Below, piece by piece: positions 1-8,741 of a stretch of 64,000 bases of DNA (the stretch's first letter is position 1; each line of letters opens with the position of its first letter). This DNA comes from Hyunsoonleella flava (GTDB taxonomy: Bacteria > Bacteroidota > Bacteroidia > Flavobacteriales > Flavobacteriaceae), in contig NZ_SIRT01000002.1 of the NCBI RefSeq assembly GCF_004310325.1, positions 248,001 through 312,000 of the forward strand, in the 5' to 3' direction. The notes beneath the pieces were generated by a model that saw nothing but the letters and a program-made list of their open reading frames with translations, was not told the origin of the DNA and ran no database searches. The position numbers were made by a program, and so were the translations under genes.

Positions 1-885
1 GCCAGTTTCCCCGACAATTCTTGGATAGGTTTTGTAATTGTGAATGTTATTACCTATTTGTTTCCAAAGCTCTTTGAATACAAATGTTGAACCAGTAAAA
101 TGCAATCCTGAGAAATCTGGACTAGCCATTACGGTATTGGTAATCATTACAGGATCTCCAAACACCACATTAATAACACCTGGAGGTACACCGGCTTCTT
201 CAAATACATCCATAATTACCTTAGCAGAATACACTTGACTGTCGCTAGGTTTCCAAACCACTACATTACCCATGAGCGCCATACAAGCTGGCAAATTTCC
301 TGCAATTGCCGTAAAATTAAATGGTGTTACTGCATACGTAAAGCCTTCTAGCGGACGGTATTCCACGCGATTCCAAGCATCGCTTGTACTTTCTGGCTGT
401 TCCATGTAAATATCCGCCATAAATTGCACGTTAAAACGTAAGAAATCTATCAACTCACAAGCCGCATCAATCTCTGCTTGATGAATCGTTTTAGATTGTG
501 CAATCATGGTAGCGGCATTTATTTTTGCGCGATAAGGTCCAGCAATCAGTTCTGCCGCTTTTAAAAAGATACCTGCACGCTGTTCCCAAGGGATTTGGCT
601 CCACGTTTTTCTGGCTTCTAAGGCAGTTACAATGGCATCATCAATATGTTTTTGATCCGCTAAATGGTAAGTGCCAACTACATGTTGGTGATCATGAGGC
701 GGTGACATGGTTCTTGTGTTTCCTGTAGTAATGTTTTTGCCATTAATGTAAAGTGGGACATCAATTTTGCTATTAAACATCGCTTTGTAAGCCTCTAAAA
801 CGGCATTACGTTCTGGAGTTCCAGGAGCATAAGATTTTACAGGTTCATTAACTGCAATAGGTATATTAAAAAAGCCTTTTCCCAT
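1..885 (-). CDS. pruA: L-glutamate gamma-semialdehyde (1-pyrroline-5-carboxylate) dehydrogenase, 5' part only
   Basis: This gene runs off the left edge of the window, leaving the first 295 codons. The product would oxidise glutamate semialdehyde from proline catabolism to glutamate with NAD+ in the cytoplasm. My translation of the minus strand starts MGKGFFNIP and shows the aldehyde-dehydrogenase Rossmann half: the substrate/NAD stretch PFNFTAIAGNLP, VVWKPSD, GVINVVFGDP and HFTGST. It ends at VGETG, which carries the general-base Glu of the family; the catalytic Cys lies outside the window. The long N-terminal arm before the ALDH core (PERNAVLEAYKAM) is typical of the single-domain P5CDH type. 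A -7 box at 928-935 gives a leader of about 40 nt. The identification is firm; the C-terminal part cannot be judged. Confidence 0.93.
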   Translation of the reverse strand, partial: MGKGFFNIPIAVNEPVKSYAPGTPERNAVLEAYKAMFNSKIDVPLYINGKNITTGNTRTMSPPHDHQHVVGTYHLADQKHIDDAIVTALEARKTWSQIPWEQRAGIFLKAAELIAGPYRAKINAATMIAQSKTIHQAEIDAACELIDFLRFNVQFMADIYMEQPESTSDAWNRVEYRPLEGFTYAVTPFNFTAIAGNLPACMALMGNVVVWKPSDSQVYSAKVIMDVFEEAGVPPGVINVVFGDPVMITNTVMASPDFSGLHFTGSTFVFKELWKQIGNNIHNYKTYPRIVGETG

Positions 886-927
886 GATTTATTGGTTTTT
901 GATAAAAATTTTTCAGTGAATTGGCTA

Positions 928-935
928 CAAATTTA
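928..935 (-). promoter_or_regulatory. -7 promoter box of pruA (TAAATTTG)
   Basis: Exact match to the Bacteroidota -7 consensus TANNTTTG on the minus strand, about 40 nt upstream of the pruA start codon. Motif-based inference only. Confidence 0.5.
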
Positions 936-1092
936 GGAATTATTAAATTACAAAGTGTTACTTGTTTACCTTAAAATCGCGTTAAATTTTACAAACAGCA
1001 GTTCTTTTAATTATGATTTTATCTGGGATAGCTTGAATTAGATTTTATTTATTTTTTGTAAGTTGGCAGTTCCATAAGAGACTACTGTTTTT

Positions 1093-1818
1093 ATGTGTAC
1101 AGTTACAATTATCCCAAAGGGCAATAATGATTTTATTTTAACCTCAAATCGAGACGAAGCACCAAATCGTGTGTCTCTTGCTCCTGAGTTTTATACCATT
1201 GAAACTACCGAAGTGTTGTTTCCCAAAGACGAACTTTCTGGGGGTACTTGGATTGGGGTTAGTGAAAAAAAACGAGTAATTTGTGTGCTAAACGGGGCTT
1301 TTGAAATTCATGAGCGGAAAGCGTCCTACCGACTAAGTAGAGGTATTGTGGCCAAACATTTTATGACAGCCGATTCCCTTTTGGAATTAGTAGATTCTTA
1401 TAATTTTGATGACATTGAGCCTTTTACCATTATTATAGCCGATTGGATAGAGAAGCTGAAATTCTACGAATTGGTATGGGACGGTATCAAGAAACATTTT
1501 AAGGAATTACCCTTAGAACCCAAAATCTGGTCTTCTTCTACATTGTATGATAGTGCCATGAGAGATGAACGCGAGCAGTGGTTTGAAGACTATAAAGCGG
1601 TACATGTTTTAGATTCTGATAGCATTTTGAGTTTTCACGAAACAGCCGGTGCAGGCAATTTGGATTATGGGGTTATCATGGACAGAGGTTTTGTGAAAAC
1701 AACCAGTACCACTCAGATAGAGAAAAATGCAGATAGCTTAGAGATGCGTTATGAAAATTTCATAAGAAACGAAATAACGTCTAATACCTTTAAATTTCCT
1801 CAGGCGGTTAATGGATAA
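1093..1818 (+). CDS. NRDE (TANGO2/DUF833) family protein
   Basis: A 241-residue cytoplasmic protein of the NRDE family, named after the motif seen here at residues 19-22 (TSNRDEAP). The chain begins Met-Cys: Cys2 is the position that becomes an N-terminal nucleophile in Ntn hydrolases, and the family has been linked to that fold. Also family-typical are the segment GGTWIGVS and the late GAGNLDYG. The eukaryotic relative TANGO2 is connected with Golgi organisation and haem/lipid handling, but no bacterial reaction is established, so I assign none. Its stop overlaps the start of the next gene by 8 bp, so the two are probably translationally coupled. Confidence 0.85.
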   Translation: MCTVTIIPKGNNDFILTSNRDEAPNRVSLAPEFYTIETTEVLFPKDELSGGTWIGVSEKKRVICVLNGAFEIHERKASYRLSRGIVAKHFMTADSLLELVDSYNFDDIEPFTIIIADWIEKLKFYELVWDGIKKHFKELPLEPKIWSSSTLYDSAMRDEREQWFEDYKAVHVLDSDSILSFHETAGAGNLDYGVIMDRGFVKTTSTTQIEKNADSLEMRYENFIRNEITSNTFKFPQAVNG

Positions 1819-2803
1819 TACAGGACTTATCATAACTATGGCATATCCTGAAACCATTGTGATGGTTGCTGATGAATGGTATTCTCCTTTTTTAAGGTAT
1901 TTGGGTGTTGGTAAGAAAAACTATTTACGTGCAGGTCATGCAGCGTTGGTGTTGATAGATAAGTCAACAGGAATTTTAGAGTACCATGATTTTGGTCGGT
2001 ATATTACACCAGAACCTAATGGTAGAGTCCGAGGAAAAGACACTGATAATGAGTTGGATTTCCCGTTAGTAGCTAAAATTGAAAATGAAACTATAACAAA
2101 TCTCAATGAAATTCTAGAGTTTTTAGGTACACATCCAAAATTAACTCACGGTGAAGGAAAATTGGTAGCTTCAGTTTGTAATGCTGTGGATTATAAAAAA
2201 GCACGAACTCATATCACCGAAATGCAAAACAAGCATTTTATTCGCTACGCTGCGTTTATAAAAGATGCTTGCAATTGCGCACGTTTTGTAACCGATAGTT
2301 TGATTGCTTCGGTTACCGATGTTAAAATCAAGAAAGACTTGGTACAATCTAAATGGTTTACACCAAGTACTGTTGGAAATGTGTTACTTGCTGATACTGA
2401 AAATTACGTATATGAAGTCTCTGAAACGGGAGAAATTTCAGAATTTAAAGGTTCTCAAAAAAGTGAGAATGTACGGTACTTTTTAGATAAGCTAAATGGA
2501 CATGAAGTAAATTTTGTAGGAACTTTAGAGCCAAAACCTAATGATGTTATAGAAGAACATGCGCAATGGTTATCGGGTATTGCTGCAGGTGCTTGGTTTG
2601 AACTACATAAAAATGGAAGTATTGAGGTTTACAGGTTTAGACGAATTTCGCCTTATGGAAACATCGATTGCGATGCTGTTTTTAGGGTTGATAATACTTC
2701 TTTTAATTATGACCTACCTTATGAGTTTGTGCATTACTCCAACTGCAAATTTTTTAATGTGAGGCAGCAAGAGCGGGTTTTTAGATTTGATAGATTGATT
2801 TGA
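1811..2803 (+). CDS. DUF6695-like protein, possible permuted papain/NlpC-fold enzyme
   Basis: A 330-residue protein without signal peptide, coupled to the NRDE gene by an 8-bp overlap. I recognise it from Flavobacteriaceae as DUF6695-like; no function is known. Visible landmarks are a GHAALVLID segment (His43), a HGEGKLVAS segment near residue 113 and a CNCARFV segment (Cys154/Cys156). An early His in a small-residue strand followed by a later Asn-Cys-x-x-Phe segment is the arrangement of circularly permuted NlpC/P60-type cysteine hydrolases such as DUF4105. I infer a possible thiol hydrolase or acyltransferase, unproven. Family name from memory, confidence moderate. Confidence 0.6.
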   Translation: MDNTGLIITMAYPETIVMVADEWYSPFLRYLGVGKKNYLRAGHAALVLIDKSTGILEYHDFGRYITPEPNGRVRGKDTDNELDFPLVAKIENETITNLNEILEFLGTHPKLTHGEGKLVASVCNAVDYKKARTHITEMQNKHFIRYAAFIKDACNCARFVTDSLIASVTDVKIKKDLVQSKWFTPSTVGNVLLADTENYVYEVSETGEISEFKGSQKSENVRYFLDKLNGHEVNFVGTLEPKPNDVIEEHAQWLSGIAAGAWFELHKNGSIEVYRFRRISPYGNIDCDAVFRVDNTSFNYDLPYEFVHYSNCKFFNVRQQERVFRFDRLI

Positions 2804-2804
2804 T

Positions 2805-3299
2805 TCAATAAGAATATGTCTTTAAAAAATCTAAAAACGCATCTGAGCGTGATACAAACCCATTGTCAATGACATAAAAAGACAGGAACAATAAGGCAAA
2901 CCCAATAGCCATTCCTCTGTAATATGCTGAAAACCTAAAAAATAAAGTAGCTATTGCTACAATTGCCAATATTGGATATATACGCATTAGCAGTTTTCCA
3001 GCTTTGTTGTCATTGATATGCTTGGTCTCTTCTTTCACTATGCCGTCAGTTTTGGATTCTTGAAAAAGTGCAATACTCTCTTTTGCATGAGCGGATCTGC
3101 TATAAAGGATATAGCTTCCATAGCCTATTAGTATAAAAATTAGCAATCCTAAAGGGATTAATGCGCCTCTTAAGAATTCATTTTGGCTTTTGATAATACT
3201 TATAAAAACAACTAAAATGAGTACACCAAAAGCAATCATTATTTTGCCTTGTATCAGTTCGCTTTTTACCCATGTGTTTATGTATTCTATGAAGTCCAT
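2805..3299 (-). CDS. small integral membrane protein, unknown function
   Basis: About 164 residues with two hydrophobic pairs: one near residues 20-65 (MIAFGVLILVVFISII and LIPLGLLIFILIGYG) and one near 105-145 (IYPILAIVAIATLFF and GMAIGFALLFLSFYVID), joined by a charged Lys/Glu-rich loop. This suggests four transmembrane segments. I placed the start at MDFIEYINTW because it is preceded by an A-rich tract, as is usual for start codons in this phylum; an in-frame start 27 bp upstream is possible. It converges with the DUF6695-like gene, one base apart. I do not recognise a family. Confidence 0.6.
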   Translation of the reverse strand: MDFIEYINTWVKSELIQGKIMIAFGVLILVVFISIIKSQNEFLRGALIPLGLLIFILIGYGSYILYSRSAHAKESIALFQESKTDGIVKEETKHINDNKAGKLLMRIYPILAIVAIATLFFRFSAYYRGMAIGFALLFLSFYVIDNGFVSRSDAFLDFLKTYSY

Positions 3300-3428
3300 T
3301 TTTTCTTTTTGAATTACAGTTAACAATGCAAAATAGTACTACATAAAATTACACATAATCCATTAATTATATTGGGTTTATGGTGTTTTTGTTCTGAATA
3401 ATCAACATGTTTTTCGAATGTTTCTTCT

Positions 3429-3505
3429 GCGTTAGGGATTGAACGGCATGTTTGAGCTCCTCGAAGAGAGCGAGTAGTGAAAGCCCGACCCTTGTGGTAA
3501 CGCCC
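3429..3505 (+). repeat. intergenic dispersed repeat, copy A
   Basis: A GC-richer block between two genes, beginning GCGTTAGGGATTGAA and ending GGTAACGCCC, so its ends are inverted repeats of GCGTTA. Internal words AGCTCCTCG, GAGAGC and AAAGCC(C/T)GACCC recur in copy B (37894-37994, opposite strand); copies C (35366-35447) and D (29250-29355) are more diverged. It touches the stop codon of apaG, whose TAG shares the last base of the element. Confidence 0.7.
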
Positions 3506-3891
3506 TAATTAATAGCGAAAGGTGCGCTTAACTTAAACGTTGGGATAGCTACTTGAAATTTTTTGGTGGTGGTAAAGTTTACCATATTGTAATGCCCTTG
3601 CATTGCTCCAAAAGGTGAGGTAAGCAAACAGCCAGAAGTGTAGGTGTGCGATTCTCCAGGTTTCAGCACTGGTTTTTTTCCAACAACGCCTTCGCCTGTT
3701 ACGGTTTCTATGTTATTTAAAGCATCTAGAATTTCCCAATGGCGTGCGTATAGTTGCACAGAATCCTTACTTTGGTTCTCGATAGTAATGGTGTAACCAA
3801 AGGCGTACTGTATTTTATAGTTTTTATAAAACGTGCCCTCGAAAGTGGTTTCTACCGAAATTTTTATGCCTTTTGTTACCTGTTGAACCAT
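3505..3891 (-). CDS. apaG: ApaG family protein (DUF525)
   Basis: A 128-residue one-domain protein with the ApaG signature spread over the chain: YTITIENQS, the RHWEI strand, the GEGVVGKKPVL turn, then SGCLLTSPFGAMQGHY. Length and motif order match the family. ApaG is an immunoglobulin/fibronectin-like beta fold, annotated as a Co2+/Mg2+ efflux protein from enterobacterial genetics; the molecular role is unclear, and related domains occur in F-box proteins and in PolDIP2. It lies downstream of, and on the same strand as, the T9SS-plug gene, a neighbourhood I believe is conserved in Flavobacteriia next to nqr. Confidence 0.92.
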   Translation of the reverse strand: MVQQVTKGIKISVETTFEGTFYKNYKIQYAFGYTITIENQSKDSVQLYARHWEILDALNNIETVTGEGVVGKKPVLKPGESHTYTSGCLLTSPFGAMQGHYNMVNFTTTKKFQVAIPTFKLSAPFAIN

Positions 3892-3975
3892 GTTAAGGAT
3901 TGATATACAATACTTTTGCGTGGCTAAAATAGGGATTTTTAAATTTTGAATGCCTAAAAAAGCGTTAAATACGGA

Positions 3976-5226
3976 CTAATTGGTAATATTTGTCGATGAA
4001 ACTTCATTAAAACCAATAATTCTGTCGTATCTGGCGCCTAAATCGCGGTAGTAGACCAATACTTTATAGTTGTTTTCGGTTTGCCAGAAGTTGCCGCTAA
4101 TGCGCCCTTCATCCAGAGAGCCATCCGCATTTATAACTACATATTTATAATTGTAGAATCCTTGTTTGAGTTTAAAATGGCCTTTGTAGATTTTGCCTTC
4201 AGGGTAATATACCATTTTGTTATAATCGTCTAAAGCATAATTGTTATAGTTGCCATATACATAAATACTTTCGCCATTAAGCATTTCTGGGTATGCCAAG
4301 GAAAAATGTACTTCAACATAATCTGCCTCTACTGAAACATCATCACGATCTATAGCCGTTATTTTAAACTGTCCATTAATATCAGGGTTGTAGGTGTATG
4401 GCAATTCTGCTCTTGAGCGATTTGTAAACAAATAACTGTGATAAATATCATTAAGTTCAATGAATTGTACGCCCATAGAGGCGGCTCGTACATCCTTGGT
4501 TTCAAAAAACAAGTACTCGTTGCCTCCGGGAAATGCTGTTTCGTTAACATAGCGATAAATTAACTTATTGCCAATGGTGTATTGAGGTTTGATATCTTTT
4601 ATAGCTGTATTTAAATTTCTGTTTTGAATGATTAGCGTATTAATAGTTTGAAGCGGATTGTTGATTTCTGATGTTGCAGAAATTTCAATATCTACCGTTT
4701 GCATATAGTCTATGGTTTGTACATCTCTTGATCGTTTTATACTGATCCCAGGGGTTACAATATCTTCGTAAATCATTAATTTTCTTGAGAACACTAAATT
4801 ATCGTCTCTGTCAAAAATAGAAATGAGGTAGTTTCCCGAAACTGTTAGAGCTCGGGTTTGCTCATTAGGGATGGATAACCTGTAGTGCGAATATATTTGG
4901 AAGGTGTTGAAAGAGTTCCGATAGTCTTGAATCCTAAAGTTATCAACCCCTAAAAGAAATTCGGTTCGTACTAAAACGGACTCTGTCCAATCGTAGTCGT
5001 AGTGTTCAATTTTATAATAAAAATCGGGTTCATTGGTCACTAGGGCGTCAAATTCTAGATAAAATGTTTCGCCTAACTTTATAATGGGCAGTTCTCCTAA
5101 AGCACTGCTAGTGCTTTTGAAAGTAATGGATTTAATATAGTCGGGTGGGTTTACTTCTTCTACTTGAGCCTGAAGACTTAAGCAAAGTAAAAACATTCCA
5201 ATGAGTACAGAAATTTTATAGCGCAT
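3976..5226 (-). CDS. DUF5103 / type IX secretion system plug-type protein
   Basis: About 416 residues, exported: residues 1-20 form a signal peptide ending in LQAQ. The rest is beta-rich with the DUF5103 landmarks PPDYIKSI near the N-terminus, FYYKIEHYDYDW, NSFNTFQIYSHY, and a C-terminal half with YVYGNYNNYALDDYNKM and FYNYKYVV. The C-terminal half resembles the domain that plugs the SprA translocon of the type IX secretion system, so the likely place of action is the periplasmic face of the outer membrane. I chose the ATG at 5226 because a TATATTTA element overlaps the codons of the longer frame and would lie upstream of transcription start. Confidence 0.85.
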   Translation of the reverse strand: MRYKISVLIGMFLLCLSLQAQVEEVNPPDYIKSITFKSTSSALGELPIIKLGETFYLEFDALVTNEPDFYYKIEHYDYDWTESVLVRTEFLLGVDNFRIQDYRNSFNTFQIYSHYRLSIPNEQTRALTVSGNYLISIFDRDDNLVFSRKLMIYEDIVTPGISIKRSRDVQTIDYMQTVDIEISATSEINNPLQTINTLIIQNRNLNTAIKDIKPQYTIGNKLIYRYVNETAFPGGNEYLFFETKDVRAASMGVQFIELNDIYHSYLFTNRSRAELPYTYNPDINGQFKITAIDRDDVSVEADYVEVHFSLAYPEMLNGESIYVYGNYNNYALDDYNKMVYYPEGKIYKGHFKLKQGFYNYKYVVINADGSLDEGRISGNFWQTENNYKVLVYYRDLGARYDRIIGFNEVSSTNITN

Positions 5227-5331
5227 GCAACACATTTTTGTAAATATAATCAAAATTGATGCCTAAAACTTCAGATAAGTTAATAGTAATAAAATTATAC
5301 TAATTTTTTGTGGTAACTGCTTTTTAGTTCG

Positions 5332-5339
5332 TATTTTTG
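5332..5339 (+). promoter_or_regulatory. -7 box of the nqr operon promoter (TATTTTTG)
   Basis: Exact TANNTTTG match, preceded by TTTG at 5307-5310 (21-bp spacer) as a possible -33 element. The nqrA start codon follows about 40 nt downstream. No Shine-Dalgarno sequence is visible before nqrA, only an A-rich tract. Confidence 0.65.
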
Positions 5340-5379
5340 CACAGATTTTTTTTAGACAACTAATTTCAACAAAGAAAAT

Positions 5380-6735
5380 ATGTCAAACGACATTCGCATT
5401 AAGAAAGGTCTAGATATTAAACTTAAGGGTGAAGCTGAAAAAACTACTGATACAGCGGTTTTAAGCAACTTTTACGTTTTAAGACCTGAAGACTTCCACG
5501 GCGTTATTCCTAAATTAATTCACAAAGTTGGCACAAAAGTAAAAGCAGGAGAGCCTGTTTTTTATGACAAATCAAACGAAGATATAAAATTTGTTTCTCC
5601 AGTTTCTGGCGAAATTATTGAAATATCTCGTGGTGCTAAACGTAGAATTTTAGAAATAAAAATTCAAGCTGATAAAACACAAACGTATCAAGATAATGGA
5701 AAGTTTGATGTTGATGCTTCAACTGCAGAAGCGGTTAAAGCACATTTATTGGCTAGCGGATTATGGCCATTTATAAAGCAGAGACCTTATGATGTTATTG
5801 CTAGCCCTGAAAAAGCGCCAAAAGCGGTTTTTGTTTCAGGCTACGCAAGTGCACCATTAGCTGCAGACTTAGATTACACCTTACAAGGAAAAGAGGCTGA
5901 ATTGCAAGCTGCAGTAGCGGCTTTAGGTAAGCTCACCGAAGGCGGAGTTCATGTTTCTGTTGGAAAAAACTCTAATTCACCTTTGGCTGGATTATCTGGT
6001 GTAACATTACACAAAGTTTCTGGGCCGCATCCAGCGGGTAATGTTGGTACTTTAATTAATAAGGTAGATCCTGTAAATAAGGGCGAAACAGTTTGGACGT
6101 TGAATGCTCAGGATTTGGTGATTATTGGAGAACTTTTGTTAACTGGAAAGTTTAATGCCGAACGTACTGTTGCGTTGGTAGGTTCTCAAGTGCAGTCTCC
6201 ACGTTATTTCCTTACCAAAATTGGTGCTGAAGTTGCAACAATGATTTATGATAAGGGTGTTGAAAAAGACGCGAATGCACGTGTTATATCAGGAAATGTG
6301 TTATCTGGAAAAGAAATAAGACCTGATGGCTATTTAGATTTTTACAGTAACGTTATTTCCATCATTCCAGAAGGAGACGATTATGAATTCTTTGGGTGGA
6401 ATAAACCTGTTTTTGATAAAGTTTCAACATCAAGAGCACTTACGTTCTCTTGGTTGAACCCAAATAAAAAATACGATCTTGATACAAATACCAATGGTGA
6501 GCATCGTGCATTTGTAATTACTGGTAATTACGAAGAGGTTTTTCCTTTGGATATTTACCCTATGCAGATTTTAAAAGCCTGTATGTACAAAGATTTAGAC
6601 GAAATGGAAGCATTGGGTATGTATGAAGTGGCTCCAGAAGACTTTGCATTGACAGAGTTTGTTTGTGTGTCTAAACAACCACATCAAAAAATTATAAGAG
6701 AAGGTTTGGATTTAATGCTTAAAGAAATTGGATAA
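5380..6735 (+). CDS. nqrA: Na+-translocating NADH:quinone reductase subunit A
   Basis: First gene of a complete six-gene nqr operon. NqrA is the peripheral cytoplasmic subunit of the sodium-pumping respiratory complex. The 451-residue length fits the family. The N-terminus (IRIKKGLDIKLKG) is followed by a biotinyl-like hairpin (HKVGTKVKAGEPVFYDK), then the GPHPAGNVGTLI segment and a C-terminal EVFPLDIYPMQILKACMYKDL, all NqrA hallmarks related to RnfC. It carries no Fe-S cysteine pattern, as expected, unlike RnfC. The promoter is at 5332-5339; nqrB follows 48 bp later. Confidence 0.97.
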   Translation: MSNDIRIKKGLDIKLKGEAEKTTDTAVLSNFYVLRPEDFHGVIPKLIHKVGTKVKAGEPVFYDKSNEDIKFVSPVSGEIIEISRGAKRRILEIKIQADKTQTYQDNGKFDVDASTAEAVKAHLLASGLWPFIKQRPYDVIASPEKAPKAVFVSGYASAPLAADLDYTLQGKEAELQAAVAALGKLTEGGVHVSVGKNSNSPLAGLSGVTLHKVSGPHPAGNVGTLINKVDPVNKGETVWTLNAQDLVIIGELLLTGKFNAERTVALVGSQVQSPRYFLTKIGAEVATMIYDKGVEKDANARVISGNVLSGKEIRPDGYLDFYSNVISIIPEGDDYEFFGWNKPVFDKVSTSRALTFSWLNPNKKYDLDTNTNGEHRAFVITGNYEEVFPLDIYPMQILKACMYKDLDEMEALGMYEVAPEDFALTEFVCVSKQPHQKIIREGLDLMLKEIG

Positions 6736-6783
6736 GCGGATATCTCATAATTTTAGATAGACAAGAAATAAAAATTTAGAAAA

Positions 6784-7992
6784 ATGGGTTTAAAACAAAA
6801 CTTACATAATTTTAAAGTAAAAAACCAAAACAAGAAGTGGTTGCCAGCATTTAATGCACTGTTTACATTCTTGTATACACCAAATGAAACCACACATAAT
6901 GGTACACACATTAAGGCGGCTGATGACTTAAAGCGTACTATGAATACGGTTATTATAGCTTTAGTGCCATGTTTGATATTTGGTATGTTCAATGCAGGTT
7001 ACCAACACTATTTGGCTTTAGGTGAGATTACGCAGGCTGAAGGTTTTCTTGGTGCATCATTTTGGACGCTTGATAACTTATTAGTTGGAGCAGCAACGGT
7101 ATTGCCTTTAGTGGTTGTGTCTTATGGTGTTGGGTTAGCAGTGGAATTTGTTTTTGCTGTAATTAAGGGTCACGAAGTAGAAGAAGGCTATTTGGTAACA
7201 GGAATGTTAGTACCGCTTATAGTACCTGTTGATATTCCGTTATGGATGCTTGCCGTAGCTGTAATATTTGGAGTGGTAATTGGTAAAGAGGTATTTGGTG
7301 GTACTGGGATGAATATCCTAAACCCAGCATTAACCATTAGAGCTTTCTTGTTTTTTGCGTATCCAACTTGGATGTCTGGAGATAAGGTTTGGGTGCATGG
7401 TGCTGTAGAACGTGCTGGAACTCCCGATGCTATTTCAGGTGAAACACTACTTGGAGCGTATGCACAAAACACCTCATTAGCTGGTATTGATTATTGGGAT
7501 ATGTTCTGGGGATTAATTCCTGGTTCAGTTGGTGAAACTTCAAAATTCTTAATTATAATCGGGGCTTTATTCTTGATTTTTACCAAAGTGGGAAGCTGGA
7601 GAATTATCATTTCAACATTAATTGGCGCATTAGCAATGGGATTAATCTTCAATGGCGTTGTAGATGCGGGTTGGATAGGAGAGTCAAGTAAATTTTATGG
7701 ATTAATGAGTGTTCCTTTCTGGCAACATTTAATTATAGGAAGTATTTTGTTCGGGGCAGTTTACATGGCGACAGACCCTGTTACTGCATCCCAAACCAAC
7801 AAAGGTAAATGGATATATGGTTTCTTAATAGGTTTTATTTCTATTATGATTCGCGTATTTAATCCTGCCTACCCCGAAGGTGTATTTTTAGCCATTCTTT
7901 TAATGAATGTGTTTGCACCAACCATTGATCATTATGTGGTTCAAGGTAATGTTAAGAGAAGAATGAAACGTTTAAAAGCTAAAGTAGCATAA
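6784..7992 (+). CDS. nqrB: Na+-translocating NADH:quinone reductase subunit B
   Basis: A 402-residue integral membrane subunit with about ten hydrophobic segments. NqrB holds riboflavin and a covalently bound FMN and is central to sodium translocation. The flavinylation site should be the Thr ending an S/T-G-A-T motif. Here the matching position is SGET (residues 218-221, Thr221), with Glu in place of Ala. The family segments GTGMNILNPALTIRAFLFFAYP and YMATDPVTASQTNKGKW are present. nqrC starts 3 bp after the stop. The covalent FMN would be attached by ApbE, encoded at 20243. Confidence 0.97.
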   Translation: MGLKQNLHNFKVKNQNKKWLPAFNALFTFLYTPNETTHNGTHIKAADDLKRTMNTVIIALVPCLIFGMFNAGYQHYLALGEITQAEGFLGASFWTLDNLLVGAATVLPLVVVSYGVGLAVEFVFAVIKGHEVEEGYLVTGMLVPLIVPVDIPLWMLAVAVIFGVVIGKEVFGGTGMNILNPALTIRAFLFFAYPTWMSGDKVWVHGAVERAGTPDAISGETLLGAYAQNTSLAGIDYWDMFWGLIPGSVGETSKFLIIIGALFLIFTKVGSWRIIISTLIGALAMGLIFNGVVDAGWIGESSKFYGLMSVPFWQHLIIGSILFGAVYMATDPVTASQTNKGKWIYGFLIGFISIMIRVFNPAYPEGVFLAILLMNVFAPTIDHYVVQGNVKRRMKRLKAKVA

Positions 7993-7995
7993 GTT

Positions 7996-8739
7996 ATGAG
8001 TAATAAAACAGATTCTAACGTATATACGGTTTTGTTTGCCATCGGAATGGTGGTTGTAGTTGGGGCTTTGTTAGCATTTACAGCATCTTCCTTAAAAGAA
8101 AGGATTACTGAAAATAAGCGACTGGAAAAGCAACAGAATATCCTGTACGCTATGGGGGTTAACGAGAACGAAGGCAATAGTGCCAATTTTGTTTCTACTG
8201 AGAAAGCACCTGAATTATTTAACAAATACATCAAGAAGCAGTTGGTAATTACCGACGGTAATGTTGAAGAAAATGATAAGGCCTATTTAATTGATGTAAA
8301 AAAAGAGCAAGACAAAGCAAAGAGTGGTGGTGAAAGACAGTTGCCTTTATTTGTTGGTGAGAAAGACGGTAAAAATTTCTATATAGCTCCGATTTATGGA
8401 AAAGGACTTTGGGATGCTATTTGGGCCTATGTAGCCATGGATGAAAACATGGTAGTGCAAGGTGCTTATTTCGATCATAAAGGAGAAACACCCGGTTTAG
8501 GAGCTAATATTAAAGAACGTTTTTTTATGGACGATTTTTATGGTGAGCATCTACTAACAGAAGCTGGAGTGTTTAAAGGCATTAACGTTTCAAAGAGTAA
8601 TGCTGATCCAACAAACGAAGATAAAACAGATCACGAAGTTGATGCTATAGCAGGAGCAACGATAACAGGAGATGGTGTTGCTGCCATGATAAAAAACGAT
8701 TTAGCATTATACGTACCTTACTTTAAAACATTGAAATAA
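7996..8739 (+). CDS. nqrC: Na+-translocating NADH:quinone reductase subunit C
   Basis: A 247-residue subunit with one N-terminal membrane anchor (residues 10-32) and a periplasmic FMN-binding domain. The covalent FMN site is in DAIAGATIT, Thr222 being the expected acceptor; the residue before Gly-Ala-Thr is Ala rather than the usual Ser/Thr. The segment GETPGLGANI is the typical flavin pocket of the NqrC/RnfG family. It sits between nqrB (3 bp) and nqrD (2 bp) with near-zero spacing, so it is co-translated as part of the operon. Confidence 0.96.
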   Translation: MSNKTDSNVYTVLFAIGMVVVVGALLAFTASSLKERITENKRLEKQQNILYAMGVNENEGNSANFVSTEKAPELFNKYIKKQLVITDGNVEENDKAYLIDVKKEQDKAKSGGERQLPLFVGEKDGKNFYIAPIYGKGLWDAIWAYVAMDENMVVQGAYFDHKGETPGLGANIKERFFMDDFYGEHLLTEAGVFKGINVSKSNADPTNEDKTDHEVDAIAGATITGDGVAAMIKNDLALYVPYFKTLK

Positions 8740-8741
8740 TT

